Part shown: one piece after another, positions 34,652 to 42,942 of the stretch
How positions within the stretch are numbered: the stretch's first letter is position 1
Layout: each line of letters begins with the position of its first letter
Source of the DNA: Leucobacter sp. OLIS6
GTDB taxonomy: Bacteria; Actinomycetota; Actinomycetes; Actinomycetales; Microbacteriaceae
Direction of reading: 5' to 3'
Assembly (NCBI RefSeq): GCF_002752355.1
Contig: NZ_MRAV01000015.1
Span: forward strand, 1-64,000
DNA length: 64,000 nucleotides
Translations under genes and position numbers: made by a program
The notes under the pieces: model-generated
What the model was told of the DNA's origin: nothing
Database searches by the model: none
Seen by the model: only the letters and a program-made list of their open reading frames with translations

Positions 34652-35677
34652 TCAGCCGACCTTGGGCTGCTGCTGCGTGATGCAGTGGATGCCACCGCCG
34701 CGCGCGAACAGCGGGCGCGCGTCGATCCCGATGATCTCGCGGCCCGGGTACGCCTCGCGCAGGATGCCCTGGGCGCGATCGTCGGCGGGGTCCGCGAAGG
34801 CGCAGGCCAGCACCGCGCCGTTGATCACGACGTGGTTGATGTAGCTGTAGTCGACGAAGCCCTCCTCGTCGCGCAGCGCCTCGGGCGCCGGCAGATCCAG
34901 GATCTCGAGGCCGGCCGAGGTCTCCGTGTTCCAGCGCTCGGCGACGGTGCGGTTCTCGCGCGCGATCGCGTGGTCGGGGTGGCTCTCGGCGTCCTGGCGG
35001 TGCATGAGCAGCACCTCGGGATTCGGGAACACCGCGAGGATGTCGGAGTGCCCACGGGTGCCGAAGGTGTCGTGGTCCCGGTGCAGCCCGCGGGGGAGCC
35101 ACAGAGCGCTCTCGGTGCCGATGGTGCGGTTCAGCTCGGCCTCGACCTGCTCCTTGCTCCAGCCCGGGTTGCGGCCCGGATCGAGCTGCACGGTCTCGGT
35201 GAGCACGACGCGGCCGGTACCGTCGACCTGGATCCCGCCGCCCTCGTTGGTCATCTCGGAGTCGATCAGTTCGGCCCCGGCCGCTTCGGCGACGATGCGT
35301 CCGATGTGCTGATCCTTGTCCCACTGAGCCCAGCTCTGGCCGCCCCAGCCGTTGAACACGTAATTGACGGCGCCGAGGCGGCCGTTCTCGCCGAGCACGA
35401 AGCTCGGGCCGATGTCGCGCATCCACGCGTCGTTGAGGGGAGCGGTCAGCAGTTCGATCTGCCCCGAGAGGTAGCGGCGGGCCACCGCCTCGTCGCCCGG
35501 GTTCACGACGACCGTGACCGGCTGGAACTCGCTCGCGGCGTTCGCCACGGCGGACCAGGTCGTGCGGGCCTCTTCGGCCTCCGCCTCGGTGTCTCCCAGC
35601 GTGTAGCCGGTGGTCGGCCAGGCCAGCCAGAGTCGATCCTGCTCGTGCCCCTCGATGGGCATGCGCCACGCGCTCAT
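34652..35677 (-). CDS. aguA: Agmatine deiminase
   Basis: A 341-residue member of the peptidyl-arginine deiminase family. It has MRDIGPSFVLG near residue 90, NEGGGIQVDG, the HSDILAVF segment and the C-terminal active-site motif GGGIHCITQQQP with the nucleophilic Cys. It converts agmatine to N-carbamoylputrescine and ammonia, the first step of agmatine use or putrescine formation. No N-carbamoylputrescine amidase lies in the window. AAGGACGAGG directly upstream supports ATG 35677; ATG 35695 adds six residues. A -10 box TAGACT is at 35718-35723 on the minus strand. The gene is monocistronic between its own terminator and the divergent monooxygenase promoter. Confidence 0.9.
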   Translation of the reverse strand: MSAWRMPIEGHEQDRLWLAWPTTGYTLGDTEAEAEEARTTWSAVANAASEFQPVTVVVNPGDEAVARRYLSGQIELLTAPLNDAWMRDIGPSFVLGENGRLGAVNYVFNGWGGQSWAQWDKDQHIGRIVAEAAGAELIDSEMTNEGGGIQVDGTGRVVLTETVQLDPGRNPGWSKEQVEAELNRTIGTESALWLPRGLHRDHDTFGTRGHSDILAVFPNPEVLLMHRQDAESHPDHAIARENRTVAERWNTETSAGLEILDLPAPEALRDEEGFVDYSYINHVVINGAVLACAFADPADDRAQGILREAYPGREIIGIDARPLFARGGGIHCITQQQPKVG

Positions 35678-35820
35678 CGCACCCTCGTCCTTCATCGTGT
35701 CAGTGGTGTGTCGGAACAGTCTACGGGTCACCGGAGCGCTCGTGATCCTCGGTCGCGCCTGTGCCGCAGACCCTGCGGCGAGGTCTGTGTCCGTGCGCAG
35801 CGAGCTCCCAGCCGCGCCCC

Positions 35821-35849
35821 TTGCACAAATGTATTCATTTGAATATAGT
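35821..35849 (+). promoter_or_regulatory. Monooxygenase operon promoter with MarR-type operator
   Basis: TTGCAC (35821-35826), a 17-bp spacer and TATAGT (35844-35849) form a good sigma-70 type promoter. The dyad TATTCA-TT-TGAATA (35832-35845) lies in the spacer and touches the -10 box. The stretch is AT-rich against its surroundings. Two genes downstream is a MarR regulator, the likely binder. Confidence 0.72.
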
Positions 35850-35902
35850 TGGGGTATCGCACGCCCCACATCGTCGGGCGGCACCAGCAGAAGGAGCCCG
35901 TC

Positions 35903-37048
35903 ATGGAGTTCGGAGTCTTCTCCGTCGGAGACCTCACCGTCGATCCCACCACCGGCATCATGCCGACCGAGCACGAGCGCATCAAGGCGCACGTCGCGAT
36001 CGCGAAGAAGGTCGAAGAGATCGGCATGGACGTGTTCGCGACCGGCGAGCACCACAACCCGCCGTTCTTCCCCTCCTCGCCGACGACCACCCTCGGCTAT
36101 ATCGCCGCAGTCACCGAGCGGATCACCCTCTCGACCGCGACGACCCTCATCACCACCAACGATCCGGTGAAGATCGCCGAGGATTACGCCACCCTGCAGC
36201 ACCTCGCCGATGGCCGCGTCGACCTCGTCATGGGCCGCGGCAACACGGGTCCCGTGTACCCCTGGTTCGGCAAGGATATCCGCACCGGGATCCCGCTGGC
36301 GATCGAGAACTACGCGCTGCTGCGCCGGCTCTGGACCGAGGACGTCGTCGACTGGGAGGGGCAGTTCCGCACCCCGCTGCGCGATTTCACCTCGACCCCG
36401 CGCCCGCTCGACGGGGTGCCGCCGTTCGTCTGGCACGGATCCATCCGCAGCCCCGAGATCGCCCACCAGGCGGCCTTCTACGGCGACGGCTTCTTCGCGA
36501 ACAACATCTTCTGGCCGAAGGAGCACTACCAGCGACTGATCGCGATCTACCGCGAGCGCTACGAGCACTACGGGCACGGCGCGGCGAACCAGGCGATCGT
36601 CGGCCTCGGCGGCCAGTTCTTCATGCGCAAGAACTCGCAGGACGCGGTGAACGAGTTCCGTCCCTACTTCGACAAGGCTCCCGTCTACGGGCACGGGCCC
36701 TCGATGGAGGACTTCATGAACCAGACCCCGCTCATCGTCGGCAGCCCGCAGCAGGTGATCGACCGCACCCTCTCGTTCCGCGAGTGGGCGGGCGACTACC
36801 AGCGCCAGCTGTTCCTCATCGACCACGCGGGGCTCCCGCTGAAGACGGTGCTCGAGCAGCTCGACCTGTTCGGCGAGCTCGTGCTGCCGGTGCTGCGCGA
36901 GGAGTTCGCCAAGGGACGCCCGGCCGAGGTGCCCGAGACGCCGACGCACGCCAGCCGCCTCGAAGCGGCCCGGGTCGCAGCGGCGGCGGCCGAGGCCCAG
37001 GCGGCCGAGGCGCCCGTCGATCCCGCACTCGACGAGGACCGCTGGTGA
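35903..37048 (+). CDS. Luciferase-like flavin monooxygenase
   Basis: A 381-residue TIM-barrel protein of the bacterial luciferase-like family. It begins MEFGVFSVGDL and contains FATGEHHNPPFFPSSPTTTLGYIAAVT (quoted in part), LADGRVDLVMGRGNTG and GDGFFANNIFWP, all typical of this group. Such enzymes use reduced FMN supplied by a separate reductase; an FMN reductase is encoded two genes downstream. AAGGAG at 35891-35896 supports ATG 35903. The C-terminal 30 residues are Ala/Glu-rich. The substrate is unknown; alkanes, sulfonates, ketones and nitriloacetate-like compounds are all used by family members. It is first in a three-gene operon and overlaps the MarR gene by 4 bp. Confidence 0.88.
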   Translation: MEFGVFSVGDLTVDPTTGIMPTEHERIKAHVAIAKKVEEIGMDVFATGEHHNPPFFPSSPTTTLGYIAAVTERITLSTATTLITTNDPVKIAEDYATLQHLADGRVDLVMGRGNTGPVYPWFGKDIRTGIPLAIENYALLRRLWTEDVVDWEGQFRTPLRDFTSTPRPLDGVPPFVWHGSIRSPEIAHQAAFYGDGFFANNIFWPKEHYQRLIAIYRERYEHYGHGAANQAIVGLGGQFFMRKNSQDAVNEFRPYFDKAPVYGHGPSMEDFMNQTPLIVGSPQQVIDRTLSFREWAGDYQRQLFLIDHAGLPLKTVLEQLDLFGELVLPVLREEFAKGRPAEVPETPTHASRLEAARVAAAAAEAQAAEAPVDPALDEDRW

Positions 37049-37488
37049 GGGCCGGCAGCACCGGAGCGGCCGTCGCCGCCTGGGAAGCGCTGTTCGTCGC
37101 CCAGTCGACCCTGGCCCGACGGTTCGCCGCCGCGCCGGTCTGGCACGGGCGCACCATGCAGGAGTACGACGTGCTCTACCAGCTGAGCAAGCCGGGCGCC
37201 GAGCGCCTGCGTCAGTGCGACCTGACTTCGCTGCTGCTCATCTCGCAGCCGTCGCTCAGCCGGCTGATCGACCGGCTCGTGCAGGAGGAGCTCGTCGAAC
37301 GCCGTCCCGATCCCGAAGATCGGCGCGGCACGATCCTCTCGCTCACCGGAGCGGGACTCGAACTGCAACGCCGCATCGGAGCGGGCCACGCCCGCGACGT
37401 CGCCGCCGCCATGCGCGAACGCCTCACGGCCGACGAGATCGAGACGCTCCGCACCCTCACCGAACGACTCGTCGCCACCGAAGAATAG
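37045..37488 (+). CDS. MarR-family transcriptional regulator
   Basis: A 147-residue winged-helix regulator. The recognition region CDLTSLLLISQPSLSRLIDRLVQEELVERRPDPEDRRGTILSLT (quoted in part) contains the MarR wing motif DPEDRR. The GTG start overlaps the stop of the monooxygenase gene, so it is made with the enzymes it likely controls. The dyad inside the operon promoter at 35832-35845 is its probable site, giving substrate-induced autoregulation. Confidence 0.88.
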   Translation: MRAGSTGAAVAAWEALFVAQSTLARRFAAAPVWHGRTMQEYDVLYQLSKPGAERLRQCDLTSLLLISQPSLSRLIDRLVQEELVERRPDPEDRRGTILSLTGAGLELQRRIGAGHARDVAAAMRERLTADEIETLRTLTERLVATEE

Positions 37489-37505
37489 ACCGGAGAACAG
37501 CCATC

Positions 37506-38387
37506 GTGAACGCCACCCAGAGCAGTGCAACGGCCGCGGCCCCGCAGCGGGTCCGCCTGGTCGCGGTCTCGGGCGGGCTCGGCAGCCCGTCCAGCTCGAG
37601 GCTCCTCGTCGACCGGATCGTGTCGCACGCGCAGCGCTCGCTCGAAGCCCACGGGATCGCGGCCGAGACCGAGGTGATCGAGCTCCGGGAGCTCGCCGTC
37701 GAGATCGCCCACAACCTCGTCACCGGATTCGCCGAGCCCCGGCTGCGCGCAGCGCTCGACGCGGTGCGCGCGGCGGACGGCGTGATCGCGGTCTCACCCG
37801 TGTTCAACGCCTCCATCGCCGGCCTCTTCAAATCCTTCTTCGACCTCATCGAGCCCGGAGAACTGCGGGGGATCCCCATCGCGATGGGAGCGACGGGCGG
37901 CAGTGCCCGGCACTCCCTCGTGATCGAGTTCGCGATGCGTCCGCTCTTCGCCTACTTGCGATCCATCCCGATGCCCACCGGCATCTTCGCGGCCACCGAG
38001 GAATGGGGGTCGGCCCGGGGCAGCGATGGGATCGACGAGCGGTCGGCGCGCGTCGCTCGCGAACTCGTCGACGCGATCCGGCACCGCCTCTGGGCGGATG
38101 GCGGCGCGCGCTCCTCGGGCGGCGACGCCGTGCTCTCCGCGCTTCCGGTTCGTGGGGGAGACGAGGCGGACGGTGCCGCCGCTGGTGATTCGGCGGCGTC
38201 CGCGCCGGGTGACGACTCGACCGCGCGCATGGACGACGATCCCGCGGCGGCCGGTGCCCCGACCATCGCCGCGACGACGGCGGACTTCAGCCGCCGCTCG
38301 CTCCAGGACCAGGCGAAGCGCGAAGAGCACGACACCTTCGCCGACCTGATGTCGAAGTTTGCGGGAACCGAGGTCGGGGATTCCTGA
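37506..38387 (+). CDS. NAD(P)H-dependent FMN reductase
   Basis: A 293-residue flavodoxin-fold reductase. VSGGLGSPSSSRLLVDRI is the phosphate-binding loop, and SPVFNASIAGLFKSFFDL and MGATGGSARHSLVIE follow, as in MsuE/CE1759-type FMN reductases. It supplies reduced FMN to the luciferase-like enzyme two genes upstream. GGAG at 37492-37495 precedes GTG 37506 by about 10 nt. After the catalytic domain (about 195 residues) comes a 60-residue acidic, Ala/Asp-rich linker and a short conserved-looking tail FADLMSKFAG. This tail might dock the partner; that is inference. Confidence 0.87.
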   Translation: MNATQSSATAAAPQRVRLVAVSGGLGSPSSSRLLVDRIVSHAQRSLEAHGIAAETEVIELRELAVEIAHNLVTGFAEPRLRAALDAVRAADGVIAVSPVFNASIAGLFKSFFDLIEPGELRGIPIAMGATGGSARHSLVIEFAMRPLFAYLRSIPMPTGIFAATEEWGSARGSDGIDERSARVARELVDAIRHRLWADGGARSSGGDAVLSALPVRGGDEADGAAAGDSAASAPGDDSTARMDDDPAAAGAPTIAATTADFSRRSLQDQAKREEHDTFADLMSKFAGTEVGDS

Positions 38388-38545
38388 CCGGGGTATTCGT
38401 GACGCGCAGGTGACGGCACGGTGAACGAGCGGGATCGTCGAGCGGAAGCTTGGCGGTCCCGCTCGCGCGTCGGGTGCGGGACCGTCGTGTATCGCTGAGA
38501 CTGGGTGCGTTCATCCCGCAGCACCTCAGCGCCTCGGAGGCCACC

Positions 38546-38746
38546 GTGACCCCGCACCGCAGCCGCTTCTCCCGTCGTCCCCCGATGATCCTGCCCGCGA
38601 CCGTGGTCGCGCTGCTCACCGCGGCCAGCGCCTGCCTGCTGCTCCCCGAATCGACGAGCCCAACGGACCCTGCGCTCGGACTGTTCCTCGTCGCGATCCC
38701 GGCGTCCGCTGCAGCGGTGGTGCTGGCGATCCGCCCGCGCAGCTGA
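38546..38746 (+). CDS. Small two-helix membrane protein
   Basis: A 66-residue protein: a basic N-terminus (PHRSRFSRRPP) and two hydrophobic helices separated by ESTSPTDP. GTG 38546 has GGAGG at 38536-38540, which is why I prefer it over the longer frame beginning at 38450. It resembles no family I can name. Composition and a good ribosome site support it being real. Confidence 0.6.
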   Translation: MTPHRSRFSRRPPMILPATVVALLTAASACLLLPESTSPTDPALGLFLVAIPASAAAVVLAIRPRS

Positions 38747-38791
38747 ATCGGAGATCGCCACCACCACCAACAACACGGCGCAGCGGGATTT

Positions 38792-38852
38792 CGGAGATCT
38801 GCGGCATTTCGGACCATCCCGTCCGCTGCGTCCGAAATCCTGCAGATCTCCG
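38792..38852. repeat. Interspersed palindromic element, copy B
   Basis: Arms 38792-38813 and 38831-38852 match at 20 of 22 positions around a 17-nt loop. Same arm sequence as copies A and C. It lies between the 3' ends of the small membrane protein gene and kgd. Confidence 0.87.
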
Positions 38853-38899
38853 AGATCGTCGGCTCCGCGCGGGACGCCGCACCGACCCCGGACACGCAG

Positions 38900-38927
38900 G
38901 AGGGCCCGCGCCGAAGCGCGGGCCCTC
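38900..38927. terminator. Terminator after kgd
   Basis: A 12-bp perfect GC stem (38900-38911 with 38916-38927) and loop CGAA, 22 bp past the kgd stop; symmetrical, so it can also stop plus-strand transcripts. Confidence 0.8.
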
Positions 38928-38949
38928 ACTGTTCTCGGAACTGCGGGGA

Positions 38950-41900
38950 TCAGCTGTCGAAGGTCAGCGCCCGGCTGATCAGCGACTCCTGCTCGACCGC
39001 GTGCACCTTGGCGGAGCCGGTCGACGGCGCCGCGGAGGCGGCACGCGAGACGAGACGGATCTTGTCGTTCGCGAGCTTCTTCGCGAGTTCGAGCGAGATG
39101 AACGGCCACGCGCCCTGGTTCTCGGGCTCGTCCTGCACCCACACGAGCTCGGCGCCCGGGTAGCCGGAGAGCACCGAGGTGAGCTCGGCGGTCGGCATCG
39201 GGTAGAACTGCTCGATGCGCACCACGGCGACGCGGGGATCGGGGTTCTTGTCGAGCGCCGCGCGCAGGTCGTAGTAGGTCTTGCCCGAGACGAGGATCAC
39301 GCGGCGCACCGCGCTCTTGCTCTCGAGCTTCGGATCGTCGATGACGGGCTGGAACGCGCCGGTCGTGAACTCCTCGACCGACGACGTCGCGCCGCGCAGA
39401 CGCAGCATCGACTTCGGGGTGAAGACGATGAGCGGCTTGCGGGGACGCGCGTACGCCTGGCGGCGCAGCAGGTGGAAATAGTTCGCGGGCGTCGAGGGGC
39501 GGGCGACCGTCATGTTGTCCTCCGCGCACAGCTGCAGGTAGCGCTCGATGCGGGCCGACGAGTGGTCGGGGCCCTGGCCCTCGTAGCCGTGCGGCAGGAG
39601 CAGCACGACGGAGGAGCGCTGGCCCCACTTCTGCTCGGCCGCGGCGATGTACTCGTCGATCACGGCCTGCGCCGTGTTCGCGAAGTCGCCGAACTGCGCC
39701 TCCCACAGCACGAGGGCGTCCTCGCGCTGCAGCGAGTAGCCGTACTCGTAGGCGAGCGCCGCGTACTCGGAGAGCAGGGAGTCGTAGATCCAGAAGCGGG
39801 CCTGATCCTCCGACAGGTTGAGCAGCGGGAGCCACTCCTGTCCGTTCGCGCGGTCGTGGAACACGGCGTGGCGCTGCGCGAAGGTGCCGCGGCGCGCGTC
39901 CTGGCCGGCGAAGCGCACCGCGGTGCCCTCCATCAGCAGGGAGCCGAGCGCGAGCAGCTCGCCGAAGCCCCAGTCGATGCCGCCCTCGCGGCTCATCTGC
40001 ACGCGCTTGTTGAGGAGCTGCTGCAGCTTCTGGTGCACGGTGAAGCCCTCGGGCTTGTTCGCGTGCGCGTCGCCGATGCGCTCGACCACTGCGCGGCTGA
40101 CCGCGGTCTCGACGGCGGTCGTCGCGGTCTCGGCGCTCGGCGGGGTGGCGACGCCGCTCTGGTCGATCACGGGGATCGAGCCGGTCTGCGCGGCGTGCGT
40201 CTCCATGAACGCTCGCTCGAGGCGGTCCTGGAAGTCCTGCTTCGACTTCTCGTACTCCTCCTCGGTGATGTCGCCGCGACCGACGAGCGCGCCGGTGTAC
40301 AGGCGACGGGTGGAGCGCTTCGCCTCGATGAGGTCGGTCATGAGCGGCTGGGTCATCGACGGGTCGTCGCCCTCGTTGTGCCCGCGGCGGCGGTAGCAGA
40401 CGAGGTCGATGATCACGTCGATGTGGAACCGCTGACGGAACTCGTAGGCGAGCTTCGCGACGCGGACGACCGACTCCGGATCATCGCCGTTCACGTGGAA
40501 GATGGGCGCCTGGATCGTCTTGCCCACGTCGGTCGAGTAGATGCCGGTGCGCGAGTCGCGGGGGAGGGTCGTGAATCCGACCTGGTTGTTGATCACGATG
40601 TGGATCGTGCCGCCCGTACGGTAGCCGCGCAGCTGCGACATCTGCAGGGTCTCGTACACGACGCCCTGGCCGGCCATCGCCGCGTCGCCGTGGATGAGGA
40701 TCGGCAGCGTGGTGAACGATCCGATCGGCTTCAGGTCCTGCTTGGCGCGGACGATGCCCTCGAGCACGCCGTCGACGGTCTCGAGGTGCGACGGGTTCGC
40801 GGCGAGGTGGATCGGCACCTGGGTGCCGTTCGGCGCGGTGAAGACGCCGGAGGTGCCGAGGTGGTACTTCACGTCGCCCGAGCCGGCCTTCTGCATCTGC
40901 GCGCCCTCGAACTCGCGGAAGATCTGGCCGTAGGTCTTGCCCGCGATGTTGGAGAGCACGTTGAGGCGGCCGCGGTGGGCCATGCCGATGTCGACGCTGT
41001 CGACGCCGTCCTCGGCCGCGTCGATGAGCATGGCGTCGAGGAACGGGATCACGGACTCGCCGCCCTCGAGGCTGAATCGCTTCTGCCCGACGTACTTGGT
41101 CTGCAGGAAGGTCTCGAAGGCCTCGGCCTCGTTCAGCTTGTCGAGGATGCGCAGCTGCTCGTCGTGGCTCGGCTTCTCGTAGGGGACCTCGACCTTGCCC
41201 CGGATCCAGAGCCGCTGCTCGGGATCCTGGATGTGCATGTACTCGATGCCGATCTTGCGGCAGTAGGAGTCGCGGAGCACGCCGAGGATGTCGCGGAGCA
41301 GCATGGTGCGCTTGCCGCCGATGCCGCCGGTGACGAACTCCCGGTCGAGATCCCAGAAGGTGAGCCCGTGGTTCTCGATCTCGAGATCGGGGTGCGTGCG
41401 CTGCACGTACTCGAGGGGATCGACGTCGGCCATGAGGTGGCCGCGCACGCGGAAGGAGTTGATGAGCTCCTGCACGCGGGCGGACTTGTCGATGGCGCCC
41501 GAGATGTCGACGTGGATGTCGGAGGCCCACTGCACCGGCTTGTAGGGGATGCGGAGGGCGGCGAAGATCTCCTCGTAGAAGTCGTGCCCGCCCGTGAGGC
41601 GCTCGTGCACGATCTTGAGGAACTGGCCCGACCCAGCACCCTGGATGACGCGGTGGTCGTAGGTGCTGGTCAGGGTGATGGTCTTCGAGATGCCGAGGCG
41701 GGTCAGCACCTCTTCGGAGGCGCCCTGGAACTCGGCCGGGTACTCGAGCGCACCGGCGCCGATGATCGCGCCCTGGCCCTGCATGAGGCGGGGGACCGAG
41801 TGCACGGTGCCGATGCCGCCGGGATTGGTCAGCGAGATCGTGGTGCCCTGGAAGTCGGCGGCGCCGAGCTTGTTGTCGCGGGCGCGCTTCACCAGGTCCT

Positions 41901-42669
41901 CGTAGGCGACGAGGTAGTCGTTGAAGTCGAGGGTCTCGGCGCGCTTGATCGAGGGGACGAGCAGCGAGCGGGTGCCGTCGGGCTTCGGGATGTCGATCGC
42001 GATGCCGAGGCCGATGTGCGCGGGCACCACGATGGAGGGCTTGCCGTCGACGTCGGCGTAGGCCACGTTCTGGCTGGGGAAGTCCTTGAGGGTCTGGATC
42101 AGCGCCCAGCCGATGAGGTGGGTGAACGACACCTTGCCGCCGCGGCTGCGGCGGAGGTGGTTGTTGATCACGATGCGGTTGTCGATGAGGAGCTTCGCCG
42201 GGATCGTGCGCACGCTCGTCGCGGTCGGGATCGTGAGGCTCTGGTCCATGTTCTTGGACAGCGTGCGCGCCATGCCGCGGAGCGGGGTCACGGCGTCCTC
42301 GTCGACCGGGATGACACCGGTGATGGGCGTCGTGCGGGGGGCCTCTGCCGGGATCGGAGCCGAACGCGGCGCGACGTTGGTGGTGCGCGCGGGTTGGGTT
42401 CCGGTGGAAGCGGCGGGGCTCGCGGCCGCGGCTGCGGGAGTCGCGGGCGGGGTCACCGCCTGCGCGGCGGGGGCTGCGGTCTGCGGGGGAGCGGCGGCTC
42501 CCGTCGCGCCTTCTCCTGCGGCGAAGCGCTGGAGGATCGGCCACCAGGAGCGGTCCACCGAGTTCGGGTCGGCGCTGTACTGCTTGTACAGCTCCTCGAC
42601 CAGCCAGGCGTTCGCACCGAAATCTCCTGCGGGGTTACCGTTCTCGGTAACCGGAGTCCGCTCAGCCAA
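38950..42669 (-). CDS. kgd: Multifunctional 2-oxoglutarate decarboxylase/dehydrogenase E1-E2
   Basis: A 1239-residue protein of the actinobacterial Kgd/OdhA type. The N-terminal FGANAWLVEELYKQY segment is shared with SucA. An Ala/Pro linker is followed by an E2 succinyltransferase catalytic domain without any lipoyl domain (STYDHRVIQGAGSGQFL). The large TPP-dependent E1 domain follows, with HRGRLNVL and the TPP motif GDAAMAGQG...INNQVGF. It feeds succinyl-CoA, semialdehyde or hydroxy-oxoadipate formation in the TCA cycle and complements sucCD in this window. I choose TTG 42669, preceded by AGAGGA, because codons upstream are atypical. GTG 42741, 6 nt after TAGGGT, would add 24 residues. Activity in relatives is controlled by an FHA protein (GarA/OdhI), not encoded here. 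Confidence 0.95.
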   Translation of the reverse strand: MAERTPVTENGNPAGDFGANAWLVEELYKQYSADPNSVDRSWWPILQRFAAGEGATGAAAPPQTAAPAAQAVTPPATPAAAAASPAASTGTQPARTTNVAPRSAPIPAEAPRTTPITGVIPVDEDAVTPLRGMARTLSKNMDQSLTIPTATSVRTIPAKLLIDNRIVINNHLRRSRGGKVSFTHLIGWALIQTLKDFPSQNVAYADVDGKPSIVVPAHIGLGIAIDIPKPDGTRSLLVPSIKRAETLDFNDYLVAYEDLVKRARDNKLGAADFQGTTISLTNPGGIGTVHSVPRLMQGQGAIIGAGALEYPAEFQGASEEVLTRLGISKTITLTSTYDHRVIQGAGSGQFLKIVHERLTGGHDFYEEIFAALRIPYKPVQWASDIHVDISGAIDKSARVQELINSFRVRGHLMADVDPLEYVQRTHPDLEIENHGLTFWDLDREFVTGGIGGKRTMLLRDILGVLRDSYCRKIGIEYMHIQDPEQRLWIRGKVEVPYEKPSHDEQLRILDKLNEAEAFETFLQTKYVGQKRFSLEGGESVIPFLDAMLIDAAEDGVDSVDIGMAHRGRLNVLSNIAGKTYGQIFREFEGAQMQKAGSGDVKYHLGTSGVFTAPNGTQVPIHLAANPSHLETVDGVLEGIVRAKQDLKPIGSFTTLPILIHGDAAMAGQGVVYETLQMSQLRGYRTGGTIHIVINNQVGFTTLPRDSRTGIYSTDVGKTIQAPIFHVNGDDPESVVRVAKLAYEFRQRFHIDVIIDLVCYRRRGHNEGDDPSMTQPLMTDLIEAKRSTRRLYTGALVGRGDITEEEYEKSKQDFQDRLERAFMETHAAQTGSIPVIDQSGVATPPSAETATTAVETAVSRAVVERIGDAHANKPEGFTVHQKLQQLLNKRVQMSREGGIDWGFGELLALGSLLMEGTAVRFAGQDARRGTFAQRHAVFHDRANGQEWLPLLNLSEDQARFWIYDSLLSEYAALAYEYGYSLQREDALVLWEAQFGDFANTAQAVIDEYIAAAEQKWGQRSSVVLLLPHGYEGQGPDHSSARIERYLQLCAEDNMTVARPSTPANYFHLLRRQAYARPRKPLIVFTPKSMLRLRGATSSVEEFTTGAFQPVIDDPKLESKSAVRRVILVSGKTYYDLRAALDKNPDPRVAVVRIEQFYPMPTAELTSVLSGYPGAELVWVQDEPENQGAWPFISLELAKKLANDKIRLVSRAASAAPSTGSAKVHAVEQESLISRALTFDS

Positions 42670-42747
42670 ACCGAATTCCTCTCGTTTCTGTAGCGCGCGC
42701 GGGGAGGCCCGCAAGCGCCTCGCATCGGTGGGGGCGCTCACCCGAAT

Positions 42748-42753
42748 ACCCTA
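42748..42753 (-). promoter_or_regulatory. kgd promoter -10 box TAGGGT
   Basis: Minus-strand TAGGGT lies 6 nt before GTG 42741. Either the mRNA is leaderless from that GTG, or it has a leader of about 72 nt to TTG 42669. Confidence 0.45.
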
Positions 42754-42848
42754 CGCCTATTCCCTGGGCGCCGTGGATCCGTCCGCGGTGCGCGGACAGG
42801 CGTTCATCCGGTATCCCGGACACCTGTCGGACGAGGAGGTCCCCCTGC

Positions 42849-42854
42849 TAGGAT
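42849..42854 (+). promoter_or_regulatory. -10 box TAGGAT of the CNNM/CorC gene pair
   Basis: TAGGAT is 88 bp before ATG 42943; transcription would start near 42861. Confidence 0.35.
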
Positions 42855-42942
42855 GAGCGCAAATGGACGCCCCAGCCCACTCTCAATCGGACCCTCCGAG
42901 TACCAACCGCGCTGAGGCGCGGATCCCCGTGCGAGGCCGTCG

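Noticed and set aside
34652..36949. Agmatine deiminase extended by over 400 residues at the N-terminus
   Set aside because: The added part is antisense to the monooxygenase gene and runs through an AT-rich promoter; the family start is at 35677.
39001..42693. A 1230-codon plus-strand frame opposite kgd
   Set aside because: Shadow frame; its sequence is Val/Asp/Gly/Leu-rich without recognisable motifs, while the other strand encodes Kgd throughout.
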